Counted from the first letter of the stretch, positions 1 through 7,519 are shown. The stretch is DNA of 10,268 nt from DAMCAP01 sp964369265 (GCA_964369265.1 CAYJEV010000066.1:1-10268); one strand, 5' to 3'. The notes: generated by a model not told the origin, from the sequence alone. Made by a program: numbers and translations.

Positions 1-40
1 CTTATGAAAAATGAAAACCTCATTACTGAGCAGTTAATAA

Positions 41-1867
41 CTATGCCTTTTGACGCATAGTGTCTTTGTTATCAGAGCTAGCAAGCTTATTAGCACTCTT
101 GCTACCAGAAGTAAATCTCTTCTCAAGCGCTTCAAGTTCTGATTTTAATGTCTTTGGTAAACGTTTACCAAACTTATTATAGAAATCCTTAATGTTGTTA
201 ATATCTTCAAGCCAGCTATCTTTATCAAGAGTTAAAAGTGAGCTGAACTCTTCTTTGGATATTGGACAACCCTCAAGGTCAATAGCAGTTTCAGTTGGCA
301 TATAACCAATCTCAGTTTCAACAGCCTCGCCCTCGCCAAAAGCTCTATCAATAATCCAATCAATAACACGAAGGTTCTCGCCATATCCAGGCCAGATAAA
401 GTTGCCTTTTTCATCAACTCTAAACCAGTTAACATTAAAGATTTTTGGCGCTTTATCTCCAAGTGACTTGCCCATTTCTAGCCAATGCCCGAAATAATCG
501 CCCATGTTGTAACCGCAGAAAGGCAACATAGCCATTGGGTCACGTCTAACAACACCAACTTGACCTATGTTAGCAGCAGTTGTTTCAGATGCCATTATAG
601 AACCAACAAACACACCATGATCCCAGTTGAAGGATTGATATACTAAAGGAGCAACCTTAGCTCTTCTTCCGCCAAAGATGAAAGCGCTAATAGGAACACC
701 ATTAGGGTTATTTAAATCTGGTGATGCAACAGGACAGTTTACAATCGGAGCAGTGAAACGGCTGTTAGGATGAGCCGCTGGCTTTCCAGAGCCTGCTGTC
801 CAAGCATTCCCCTGCCAGTCCAATGCATTAACAGGAGGATTTGAATCCATCTTCTCCCACCATACAGTGTTGTTGTCTGTGTTCACAGCAACGTTAGTGA
901 AAATGGTATTTTTAGCAGTTGCCTTTAGTGCATTTGGGTTGGATTTTTCGCTAGTACCTGGTGCAACTCCGAAGAATCCATTTTCAGCGTTGATAGCATA
1001 AAGTCTGCCGTCTTCGCCTTTGTGCATCCAAGCGATATCATCGCCAAGGCACCATATTTTATATCCACGCTTTTGATATACTTCTGGTGGAATTAACATA
1101 GCAAGGTTAGTTTTGCCGCAAGCAGATGGGAAAGCAGCAGCAACATATCTAACTTCTTTGTTTGGAGCTTCAACTCCTAATATTAGCATATGTTCAGCCA
1201 GCCATCCTTCATGTCTTGCAAGGTTGGAAGCAATTCTAAGAGCAAAGCATTTCTTGCCCATTAGCGCATTACCGCCATAACCTGAGTTTATAGAATATAT
1301 AGCATTGTCTTGAGGGAAATGGCAGATATATCTGTTTTCAGGATCTAGCTCCGCTTTTGCGTGAAGGCAACGTACCCAATCATCGCTATCGCCTAGCTCT
1401 TCCCAAACTTGATTTCCTATTCTAGCCATAATTCTCATAGAAAGAACTACATAAATTGAATCTGTTATTTCAACACCAATTTTGGAGAACTTAGAGTTAT
1501 ATGGTCCCATCAAGAAAGGAATTACATATAAAGTTCTGCCTTTCATAGCGCCGTCATAAAGTCTGTTTAAAGTCTTTAGGCAGTCGCTTGGCTCCATCCA
1601 GTTGTTTGTTGGGCCTGCGTCTATTTCATTTTCGCAACAGATGAAAGTTCTATGTTCAACTCTTGCAACGTCATTTAAGTCGCTTCTATGTAGATAACAT
1701 CCTGGTAATAGTTCTTGGTTTAGCTCAATTAGCTCTCCTGTTGATAAAGCCTGATCTCTTAGGCTAATAGCTTGTTCTTCAGAGCCATCAATCCAAACGA
1801 TATTGTCTGGTTGAAGCAAAGCAGCATTTTTTTGTACCCAATCTATAACACTCTTGTTGTTAGTCAT
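41..1867 (-). CDS. pckG: Phosphoenolpyruvate carboxykinase (GTP)
   Basis: The enzyme interconverts oxaloacetate plus GTP with PEP, CO2 and GDP in the cytosol. In fermenting anaerobes it may run toward oxaloacetate (anaplerosis) as well as gluconeogenesis. From the chosen start it has 608 residues, normal for the GTP family. Visible motifs are YVIPFLMGP near residue 114, the P-loop with the family's reactive cysteine, FPSACGKTN (246-254, Cys250), the metal/nucleotide motif GDDIAW (275-280), then ENGFFGVAPGT, and the C-terminal NWFRVDEKGNFIWPGYGEN. The ATP-type family lacks this pattern. The frame extends upstream to a TTG at 1885 and an ATG at 1873. The ATG at 1867 gives the usual family N-terminus MTNNK and lies 10 nt after GAAAGG; the ATG at 1873 would leave only 4 nt. 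The last 25 or so residues are Ser/Lys-rich and look like a disordered tail. It is monocistronic and divergent from nrdJ. Confidence 0.96.
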   Translation of the reverse strand: MTNNKSVIDWVQKNAALLQPDNIVWIDGSEEQAISLRDQALSTGELIELNQELLPGCYLHRSDLNDVARVEHRTFICCENEIDAGPTNNWMEPSDCLKTLNRLYDGAMKGRTLYVIPFLMGPYNSKFSKIGVEITDSIYVVLSMRIMARIGNQVWEELGDSDDWVRCLHAKAELDPENRYICHFPQDNAIYSINSGYGGNALMGKKCFALRIASNLARHEGWLAEHMLILGVEAPNKEVRYVAAAFPSACGKTNLAMLIPPEVYQKRGYKIWCLGDDIAWMHKGEDGRLYAINAENGFFGVAPGTSEKSNPNALKATAKNTIFTNVAVNTDNNTVWWEKMDSNPPVNALDWQGNAWTAGSGKPAAHPNSRFTAPIVNCPVASPDLNNPNGVPISAFIFGGRRAKVAPLVYQSFNWDHGVFVGSIMASETTAANIGQVGVVRRDPMAMLPFCGYNMGDYFGHWLEMGKSLGDKAPKIFNVNWFRVDEKGNFIWPGYGENLRVIDWIIDRAFGEGEAVETEIGYMPTETAIDLEGCPISKEEFSSLLTLDKDSWLEDINNIKDFYNKFGKRLPKTLKSELEALEKRFTSGSKSANKLASSDNKDTMRQKA

Positions 1868-1908
1868 GATCATATTACCTTTCAAACAAATAATTTTGGT
1901 GTAATCTC

Positions 1909-1938
1909 ATTATAGCCTATAAGCTCAAAATAAATCAA
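1909..1938 (-). promoter_or_regulatory. Promoter of pckG
   Basis: Read on the minus strand there is a -35 TTGATT (1933-1938), an 18-bp spacer and a perfect -10 TATAAT (1909-1914). This predicts a start of transcription near 1902 and a leader of about 35 nt before the ATG at 1867, too short for a riboswitch. No other good promoter was seen for this gene. Confidence 0.7.
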
Positions 1939-2033
1939 TATGCTATTTTTAATTGCATTTGTAATTTTCGACTTTCGTAATATGCACTAATTTATATATA
2001 TGTATATCTTTTAAATTGTTGTATATGCACTAA
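1938..2033. repeat. Spaced ATATGC repeats in the pckG-nrdJ spacer
   Basis: The 11-mer ATATGCACTAA occurs twice as an exact direct repeat (1980-1990 and 2023-2033). A shorter relative, ATATGCTA, lies at 1938-1945 and overlaps the upstream end of the pckG -35. The ATATGC cores are 42 and 43 bp apart, close to four helical turns, so all would lie on about the same DNA face. This is seen directly. A role as binding sites for a regulator of pckG is inference, and in AT-rich DNA part of the pattern could be chance. Confidence 0.4.
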
Positions 2034-2161
2034 AATATTAAGTTTTTAAATTCCATTACATTATCATAATAAAAATCAATGATTATCATAGCTTTTTTAG
2101 AATGCTAAGTTTATAAAATAATCATAAAATTCAGCGATGTTTTTTTGTGCAATATTATTAG

Positions 2162-2190
2162 TTGCATTCTCATTTCACTAGTGATACAAT
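2162..2190 (+). promoter_or_regulatory. Promoter of nrdJ (extended -10)
   Basis: A -10 TACAAT (2185-2190) is preceded by the extended element TG at 2182-2183. A weak -35, TTGCAT (2162-2167), lies 17 bp upstream. Transcription would start near 2197, leaving a leader of about 48 nt with an AAGGAG ribosome site (2232-2237) 7 nt before the ATG. The NrdR box covers the -10. Confidence 0.65.
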
Positions 2191-2199
2191 ATATAGTGT
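2184..2199. promoter_or_regulatory. NrdR box over the nrdJ -10
   Basis: The 16-mer ATACAATATATAGTGT matches the known NrdR-box consensus (ACACWATATATWGTGT) at 15 of 16 positions. It overlaps the -10 and predicted start site of the ribonucleotide reductase gene, which is the classic arrangement for NrdR repression. NrdR boxes usually come in pairs. A possible degenerate partner lies about three helical turns upstream (2152-2167, about 9 of 16 matches), but it is weak. Confidence 0.8.
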
Positions 2200-2244
2200 C
2201 TAAGCGAGAAAACAAACACAAAATGTAGTATAAGGAGAAATAAA

Positions 2245-4482
2245 ATGAAATTAAAAGCAAATGCTATAGAAGTTTTGAAGAGAAGATATTTAATTAGAGA
2301 TGTTGAAGGCAATATTATCGAAACTCCTGAGGAAATGTTTAGAAGAGTTGCGACTGCGATAGCGAGCGCAGAAAAAGAATTTGACAAAAACGCCGATGTA
2401 AATTCATGGGCTAACAGATATTATGAGATGATGACAGAGCTTGACTTTCTGCCAAACTCCCCAACACTGATGAATGCTGGCAAGGATTTAGGGCAGCTTT
2501 CAGCCTGTTTTGTGCTTCCTGTTGGGGACAGCATGGAAGAGATTTTTGAGGCTATTAAGCAGGCGGCTCTTATCCACAAATCTGGAGGAGGCACAGGCTT
2601 TTCCTTCACACGTCTTCGCCCATCAGGAGCTGTGGTACATTCAACAGGAGGTGTAGCGAGCGGCCCTGTTAGCTTTATGAGAGTGTTTAACATGGCAACA
2701 GAGGCTGTTAAGCAAGGCGGAACAAGACGTGGCGCAAATATGGGTATTCTTAGATGTGATCACCCTGACATCCTAGACTTTATCGACTGCAAAAAAGACA
2801 ACGCCGATATAACTAACTTTAATATCTCTATAGGAATAACAGAAGAATTTATGGAGGCTGTTCACTCAAAAAGCAACTACGATTTAATTGATCCACACAG
2901 CAAAAAATCTGTTGGACAGCTTTCAGCGTCAGAAGTTTTTGAGAAAATTGTTATGGGAGCATATCATAACGGAGAGCCTGGCATTATCTTCCTTGATAGA
3001 ATAAACAGAGATAACCCAGTCCCATCTCAAGGGGAGATTGAAAGCACAAACCCTTGCGGAGAACAACCACTACTACCATACGAAAGCTGCAATTTAGGCT
3101 CTATAAACCTATGCAACATGCTTATCAAGATGGAGGATAGCTATGTTGTAGACTACGACAAACTAGATAGAACAGTTACTGATGCTGTCAGATTTTTAGA
3201 CAATGTTATTTCAGTTAATAAATACCCTATTAAGCAGATTGAAGAAGTTACTAAAAAGACTAGAAAGATCGGTCTTGGAGTTATGGGCTTTGCAGACATG
3301 CTGCTAAAGCTGAAAATTTCATACAATTCTAAAGAGGGTGTACAGCTTGCTGAAACTATAATGGATAGAATAAAGAGAGTTGGACATATTGCTTCTGGCG
3401 AGCTTGCTAAACAAAGAGGAAGCTTCCCATTATTCGAGGATAGTATCTTCAAAGCTCCAATGAGAAATGCAACTATAACAACCATCGCCCCAACTGGAAC
3501 GCTTTCTATTTTGGCTGGATGTTCTTCTGGTGTTGAGCCTGTGTTTGGATATGTGTTTGTTAGAAATATTATGGATGGCACAAGATTTTTAGAGGTAAAC
3601 CCTGTTTTAGAAGAAATGCTAGTTGCTAGAGGCTTATATAGCGAGGCGCTTTTAGATAAGATAATCGAAAATGGTTCTCTACAAGGCATTAAAGAACTTC
3701 CAGATGATATTAAGGAAGTCTTTGTAAGCTCACATGATGTTTCCCCAATTTACCACATCCAAATGCAAAGCGCTTTCCAAAAGCATACCGACAATGCTGT
3801 GTCAAAGACAGTTAACTTCTCTCACGATGCGACTATCGACGAGGTTAGAGAGGTGTTTATGCTTGCGTACACACTTGATTGCAAGGGCGTTACTATCTAT
3901 AGAGATGGAAGCCGTGAAAACCAAGTGCTTAATGTTGGTAAGTCTGCCCCTGTTGATGAGGTAGTGCCTGAGGTTGCAAAGGCTAACAGCATTATCCCTC
4001 GCCCTCGCCCAGAAGTTACTCAAGGCATAACTGAGAGAATGGGCATCGGTTGCGGAAACTTATATGTTACTGTTAACTATGACGAGAATGGTATCTGCGA
4101 AGTGTTCACATCAACAGGCAAAAAAGGCGGCTGCCCTTCCCAATCAGAAGCTGCAGCAAGACTAACTTCAATTGCTCTTCGTTCAGGTGTTAGCATTGAT
4201 GAGATTGTTGAGCAGCTAAAAGGCATTCGTTGCCCATCAACTGTTCGCAGACAAGGAATGAAATGCACCTCCTGTCCTGATGCAATAGCTAAGGTTATAA
4301 CAAAAGTAGACAACATGCTTAAAGCCCAAAATGGACAGCCTTTAGTGTTGCCAAAAGAAGAGCATGAAGCAATCCCAAACAGCGCTGCTGTAAACAATCC
4401 TTGCCCAGAGTGCGGCAAAGAAATAGAGCTTGGTGGCGGTTGCGTTTTTTGTAGAAACTGCGGCTATTCAAAATGCCATTAG
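2245..4482 (+). CDS. nrdJ: Adenosylcobalamin-dependent (class II) ribonucleotide reductase
   Basis: It reduces ribonucleotides to deoxyribonucleotides using a thiyl radical made from coenzyme B12, so it needs no oxygen. The protein has 745 residues. The substrate-site redox cysteine lies in QLSACFVLP (Cys88), followed by the glycine-rich HKSGGGTGFSF. The catalytic motif NPCGE is at 269-273 (thiyl Cys271, Glu273), and PTGTLS (416-421) is the phosphate-binding loop. After a Pro/Arg linker (585-589) comes a TSCPD domain, with the name-giving motif at 675-679. The C-terminus is a cysteine-rich zinc-ribbon-like tail with CPEC (720-723), CVFC and CRNC (733-739) and Cys744. Cysteines there are expected to re-reduce the active site. 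There is no B subunit or activase gene beside it, as expected for class II. AAGGAG lies 7 nt before the ATG. An NrdR box controls the promoter. Confidence 0.96.
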   Translation: MKLKANAIEVLKRRYLIRDVEGNIIETPEEMFRRVATAIASAEKEFDKNADVNSWANRYYEMMTELDFLPNSPTLMNAGKDLGQLSACFVLPVGDSMEEIFEAIKQAALIHKSGGGTGFSFTRLRPSGAVVHSTGGVASGPVSFMRVFNMATEAVKQGGTRRGANMGILRCDHPDILDFIDCKKDNADITNFNISIGITEEFMEAVHSKSNYDLIDPHSKKSVGQLSASEVFEKIVMGAYHNGEPGIIFLDRINRDNPVPSQGEIESTNPCGEQPLLPYESCNLGSINLCNMLIKMEDSYVVDYDKLDRTVTDAVRFLDNVISVNKYPIKQIEEVTKKTRKIGLGVMGFADMLLKLKISYNSKEGVQLAETIMDRIKRVGHIASGELAKQRGSFPLFEDSIFKAPMRNATITTIAPTGTLSILAGCSSGVEPVFGYVFVRNIMDGTRFLEVNPVLEEMLVARGLYSEALLDKIIENGSLQGIKELPDDIKEVFVSSHDVSPIYHIQMQSAFQKHTDNAVSKTVNFSHDATIDEVREVFMLAYTLDCKGVTIYRDGSRENQVLNVGKSAPVDEVVPEVAKANSIIPRPRPEVTQGITERMGIGCGNLYVTVNYDENGICEVFTSTGKKGGCPSQSEAAARLTSIALRSGVSIDEIVEQLKGIRCPSTVRRQGMKCTSCPDAIAKVITKVDNMLKAQNGQPLVLPKEEHEAIPNSAAVNNPCPECGKEIELGGGCVFCRNCGYSKCH

Positions 4483-4515
4483 TAATTATTTGGTGAATAG
4501 ATAAAATAAAATAGT

Positions 4516-4555
4516 AAAATAGGTAGTGTTTTGAAACTTGCACTACCTATTTTTT
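4516..4555. terminator. Bidirectional terminator between nrdJ and the MFS gene
   Basis: A perfect 13-bp stem (4516-4528 with 4541-4553, core AGGTAGTG/CACTACCT) encloses a 12-nt loop. It ends in TTTTTT at 4550-4555 on the plus strand and in A's on the other side that give U's on the minus strand. It lies 33 nt after the nrdJ stop and directly abuts the stop codon of the convergent MFS gene, so it can serve both transcripts. Confidence 0.9.
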
Positions 4556-5782
4556 CTAGTCGTAATTTATCTTTTTCGCATATAAGCTTAGAAGGAACGA
4601 TATTAAACTAGCTCCCAATACGACAACACTCTCATATCCTATCGCATATTCGAGGGCTATTCCATAAAACAACTGCCCTAAAGGAGTTGCAAACATACCA
4701 ATCGTCATCACAAACGCCATGATTTTCCCAATCATATTTTCGGCTGTCTGGTTTTGAATGAAGGTTATAATGATAACCGAAGCTAATGAGGAAGCTGCCA
4801 TAGCTCCAAAGGCAGTTATTAAAATTAACAGATATGATATTATAGGATTTTCATTTATCGCCATAGCTATAGACATTGGAATAAGGCTTATCGCAACAAA
4901 AATAATGTATTTATAAAGGCTTTTTATTTTGAGTTTTTCGCCAAGTACACCAGCAATTATTCCTCCAAACAAGCCTCCTAAGGCAAGTATTCCTTGAGAA
5001 TAGCCATACATCTCCTCTGACATACCAAGCCTTTCAGTTATTAAAACAGGAAGCGATATAATAATAAGGGCAGTTATTGTGGCGTTTAGCAGGCTGATTA
5101 CCAACACTAATTTTTTTAGTGCAGCTTTTTCTTTGAATATGAAGTTGATAGAAAGCCTAAAATCTTCTATTGCCATATTAAAAATTGAAGAGTTTGAAGC
5201 TTCTTTTTTATAAGGAATTTTTATAAAAATCTCTAATATACCTGATACAAAAAAGCAGATGATAGAAACTACAATAATTGGTGTAATCCCAAAGCTTCCA
5301 AGCAATATTCCTCCAATAATAGGCGATACTAAATTTGCCAAAGCACCTATACTGCTAACTATACCATTGCCTTTTGTAAGTAACTTTTCATCGAGTATCA
5401 TGGGCACACTAGCCTGTACTGTTGGCTGATATAACCCTCCGATACTATACAAAATCATTAGGGTTGAAATGAGTAGCGGAATTAGCGAAATGCCGTTCAT
5501 TGCGAGATAAAAAAATAGCATTAAAAGGCCTGTCAAAAAATCAAGAATAACCATTATATTTCGCTTGTTTGCCCTATCGGCTATAATGCCTCCAACAGGC
5601 ATAAGAAACACCATAGGCAGGAAAGAAACAGCGCTCACCATACCAAAAAGTGCCGGAGATCCTGTTATGTTAAGTAAATGAAGCGGCAGAGCAAAGCGAA
5701 GTATACCATTTCCAAAAAGAGAGATAATCTGCCCTATAACCACTAAGGCAAAGTCTTTTTGCCATAATTTTGTTTGTTTCAT
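4556..5782 (-). CDS. MFS efflux transporter, DHA3 (macrolide-exporter-like) type
   Basis: This is a 408-residue integral membrane protein with about 12 hydrophobic segments, the usual size for the major facilitator superfamily. Motif A is visible between helices 2 and 3 (GGIIADRANKR, 64-74). A glycine-rich motif-C-like stretch lies at 146-165. LYQPTVQASVP (117-127) and a TPLGQLFYG stretch near 366 resemble the Mef/DHA3 group, which are proton-driven drug exporters. The substrate cannot be read from the sequence. An in-frame GTG at 5791 exists, but the ATG at 5782 is preferred: it overlaps the permease stop by one base (TAATG) and has GGAG 8 nt upstream, which implies translational coupling. 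It is the last gene of the TetR-linked efflux operon and stops directly at the shared terminator. Confidence 0.88.
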   Translation of the reverse strand: MKQTKLWQKDFALVVIGQIISLFGNGILRFALPLHLLNITGSPALFGMVSAVSFLPMVFLMPVGGIIADRANKRNIMVILDFLTGLLMLFFYLAMNGISLIPLLISTLMILYSIGGLYQPTVQASVPMILDEKLLTKGNGIVSSIGALANLVSPIIGGILLGSFGITPIIVVSIICFFVSGILEIFIKIPYKKEASNSSIFNMAIEDFRLSINFIFKEKAALKKLVLVISLLNATITALIIISLPVLITERLGMSEEMYGYSQGILALGGLFGGIIAGVLGEKLKIKSLYKYIIFVAISLIPMSIAMAINENPIISYLLILITAFGAMAASSLASVIIITFIQNQTAENMIGKIMAFVMTIGMFATPLGQLFYGIALEYAIGYESVVVLGASLISFLLSLYAKKINYD

Positions 5783-6486
5783 TACACACACTCCATTTGG
5801 TTGACATTTTTAAGAATTCCAGCAAATAAAAATAATGATATAAGAAACAACACAGCGCACGCAATTAAAAAAACAATATTTGCATCAGTGCCAAGAAGCA
5901 TTACTGCATTCCCAAAAGGCGAAACTAATATTGTCGATGTGACAATCGGCACAATAATAGACTTTTTATAAAAGCCCAAACGCAATGCTATAACCCCTAT
6001 AAAGTTTGTTACAAAGGCAAATAGCAGGGATAATCTAAGCATTAAATCTATATCAGAAAAAGGTTCAGCGATAAGCCCTACAAGACCAGCAACAAAGCCT
6101 GTCGATACACAAGCAAGCATGTTGACAGCAAACATCATCGCAAACACAAATACGAATATAAGAAAAGATTTCGCCAAAAGCACACTGCTTCTTTTTTGAG
6201 GATATGTGAAAAGAAGCACATTTTTTCGCCCTGTATATTCATCAATAACAAATTTAGAGTGCATCACAGAGCCTAAAATAGCAAAAGCACTCATAGACAT
6301 AATTGAAATCATTGTAATTATCATACTAGGATCCGAAAACTCCTTGGCATAAGGATCGTTTGGCTCTAAAATTGGAACAGCGCAAAATAGCAAGCCCAAA
6401 GCCAATATTGCTATAAAAACTCCCAAAACACCAGCTAAATATGGCATTAGATTATTTTTCCTAAGTTCTAATTTAATAAGTTTCAT
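5782..6486 (-). CDS. ABC-2 type transporter permease
   Basis: This 234-residue protein forms the membrane part of an ABC exporter with the ATPase just upstream. About six hydrophobic segments are visible (near 17-39, 55-77, 105-137, 150-172, 176-197 and 202-225). After the second helix comes a polar cytoplasmic stretch, DEYTGRKNVLLFTYPQKRS, of the kind seen in BcrB and lantibiotic-immunity-like ABC-2 permeases, where it contacts the ATPase. The pairing with an ATPase and an MFS exporter points to drug or peptide efflux, but the substrate is unknown. The ATG at 6486 has GAGGGG 7 nt upstream, inside the end of the ATPase gene, only 3 nt after its stop. Its own stop overlaps the MFS start codon. 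Confidence 0.85.
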   Translation of the reverse strand: MKLIKLELRKNNLMPYLAGVLGVFIAILALGLLFCAVPILEPNDPYAKEFSDPSMIITMISIMSMSAFAILGSVMHSKFVIDEYTGRKNVLLFTYPQKRSSVLLAKSFLIFVFVFAMMFAVNMLACVSTGFVAGLVGLIAEPFSDIDLMLRLSLLFAFVTNFIGVIALRLGFYKKSIIVPIVTSTILVSPFGNAVMLLGTDANIVFLIACAVLFLISLFLFAGILKNVNQMECV

Positions 6487-6489
6487 CTT

Positions 6490-7197
6490 CTATCCCCTCA
6501 TTCTTTCTATTAGATAATTTTCTGTTTCTTCGCCAAATTTATTTTGCAAAGATTTAATTTCCCCAAGCATTTCTAGCTGACCTTTTGAAACAATGATAAT
6601 GCTTTCAGCAGTTTGCAGTATTTCCCCTAAGATATGGCTTGATAAAATGATAGTAGTGCCGTTTTCGCAAAGCTTAATAAACAGCTCTCTCATGTCTTTT
6701 ATAGCAACAGGATCTAGACCGTTTATTGGCTCGTCAAGCAGCAGTATGTCTGGATTATGGCTGATTGCCCTTGCAATCCCAAGCCTTTGCTTCATTCCCA
6801 TAGAGAACTTTGAAACTGCCTTACCTTCAACATTTGAAAGTCCAACAGATTTTAGGATTTCGCTAATATCAGCCTTCGCATTCATATATTCTAAATGAAT
6901 TTCAAGATTTTTATGAGCTGTCAAATGTTCATAAAAAATAGGCGTTTCAATCATTACCCCAAGTCGTTTAAGGACTTTATCGCCATCTGACCATGGCGAA
7001 TATCCACAAACTAGAGCTTCCCCCTCGCTCGGCTTTATAAGCCCACAAAGAAGCTTAAGAAGCGTTGTCTTTCCTGCACCGTTGCTTCCAAGAAGCCCTA
7101 TAAGCTCGCCTTTTTTAACTTCAAAATTTAATCCGCTTAGCACCGATTTCCCCTCATAACTTTTGCATAGATTTCTTGATTTAATAATTGTTTCCAT
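6490..7197 (-). CDS. ABC transporter ATP-binding protein (BcrA-like)
   Basis: This is the 235-residue cytoplasmic ATPase that powers the neighbouring ABC-2 permease. All nucleotide-binding motifs are intact: Walker A GSNGAGKTT (37-45), signature FSMGMKQR (131-138), Walker B ILLLDEP (151-157) with Glu156, D-loop GLD (160-162), and the switch histidine H188 in SSH. The Q-loop region reads IETPIFYEHLT, and the signature is SMGMK rather than LSGGQ. Both are typical of the bacitracin/lantibiotic-resistance (BcrA) branch. The frame is open to a start at 7227, which would sit inside the TetR-type operator. The ATG at 7197 is preferred because AGGAGG lies 7 nt before it and the protein then begins at the usual point. 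It is the first gene of the ABC-MFS operon. Confidence 0.93.
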   Translation of the reverse strand: METIIKSRNLCKSYEGKSVLSGLNFEVKKGELIGLLGSNGAGKTTLLKLLCGLIKPSEGEALVCGYSPWSDGDKVLKRLGVMIETPIFYEHLTAHKNLEIHLEYMNAKADISEILKSVGLSNVEGKAVSKFSMGMKQRLGIARAISHNPDILLLDEPINGLDPVAIKDMRELFIKLCENGTTIILSSHILGEILQTAESIIIVSKGQLEMLGEIKSLQNKFGEETENYLIERMRG

Positions 7198-7204
7198 AAT
7201 TGCT

Positions 7205-7210
7205 CCTCCT
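7205..7210 (-). promoter_or_regulatory. Ribosome binding site deciding the ATPase start
   Basis: A perfect AGGAGG on the minus strand lies 7 nt before the ATG at 7197. It rules against the longer reading frame beginning at 7227, which has no such site. Confidence 0.85.
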
Positions 7211-7220
7211 TTTATTTTTT

Positions 7221-7243
7221 CATACATACGGTCGGTATGTATG
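7221..7243. promoter_or_regulatory. TetR-type operator of the ABC-MFS operon
   Basis: This is a perfect 9-bp inverted repeat, CATACATAC and GTATGTATG, around the 5-bp centre GGTCG. It has the same core, CATAC-N5-GTATG, as the two sites in the tetR promoter about 1 kb away. It lies 24-46 nt before the ATPase start codon, where bound repressor would block transcription. It is the longest of the three sites and so perhaps the strongest. Confidence 0.82.
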
Positions 7244-7265
7244 TATTTAAAAATAATCTGCTCAA
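7236..7265 (-). promoter_or_regulatory. Possible promoter of the ABC-MFS operon
   Basis: The best candidate on the minus strand is TTGAGC (7260-7265) as -35 with TACATA (7236-7241) as -10 at 18 bp. The -10 falls inside the operator and the -35 inside the upstream terminator hairpin. Both elements are weak matches. The operator position supports a promoter here, but read-through from tetR could contribute. Confidence 0.35.
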
Positions 7266-7276
7266 ATAAAGAGCAG
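7248..7276 (-). terminator. Terminator after the small membrane protein gene
   Basis: On the minus strand a 6-bp GC-containing stem, CTGCTC/GAGCAG (7258-7263 with 7271-7276), encloses a 7-nt loop and is followed by ATTATTTTT. It lies 26 nt after the stop of the 66-residue gene and before the ABC operon promoter region, so it would separate the tetR transcript from the exporter transcript. The stem is short, so termination may be partial. Confidence 0.6.
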
Positions 7277-7302
7277 TTATTTTCATTTTGGGAGAATATA
7301 GC

Positions 7303-7503
7303 TTAGTTACTCTTCCCCTTTTTTATTGTCGATATTATCCTTTTTATTTTTGAATTTTCTAAAGCTATGTATAAGAATGTTGTTCCAAGAATAAGTTGTA
7401 TTGCTCCTAAACCATTACTCGAGCCAAAAAAATAAATTGTCGCACTAACCAAAAACGATATTGATGCTATAAAATATAGTATAGCAATTTTATTCTTTTT
7501 CAT
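7303..7503 (-). CDS. Small two-helix membrane protein, function unknown
   Basis: This is a 66-residue protein with a short basic N-terminus (MKKNK), two hydrophobic segments (about 6-27 and 31-49) joined by a short SSNGLG turn, and a strongly basic tail rich in Lys, Arg and Ile. It is probably an inner-membrane hairpin with both ends in the cytoplasm. Similar small hypothetical proteins are common in clostridia, but I cannot assign a function. It begins 16 nt after the tetR stop, so it is probably co-transcribed with tetR and under the same autoregulation. The ribosome site GAGGG is about 11 nt from the ATG, which is rather far and suggests modest translation. A terminator follows. Confidence 0.7.
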   Translation of the reverse strand: MKKNKIAILYFIASISFLVSATIYFFGSSNGLGAIQLILGTTFLYIALENSKIKRIISTIKKGKSN

Positions 7504-7519
7504 ATAATTGTATTCCCTC

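Noticed and set aside
14..33. Terminator of pckG
   Set aside because: On the minus strand CTCA-GTAA-TGAG followed by TTTTCATTTTT is seen, but the stem is only 4 bp and the window edge is close. It may terminate transcription but is not supported well enough to call.
1886..2244. Cobalamin riboswitch upstream of the B12-dependent reductase
   Set aside because: The predicted leader is only about 48 nt, and no B12-box-like GCCACTG core or long GC-containing fold is visible in the AT-rich spacer.
3153..3689. 178-codon open frame on the minus strand inside nrdJ
   Set aside because: It is wholly antisense to conserved reductase sequence including PTGTLS. It looks like a frame shadow with no start signal of its own.
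5774..5971. Plus-strand frame across the permease/MFS junction
   Set aside because: It is opposite two well-supported coupled genes and has no ribosome site or recognisable motif.
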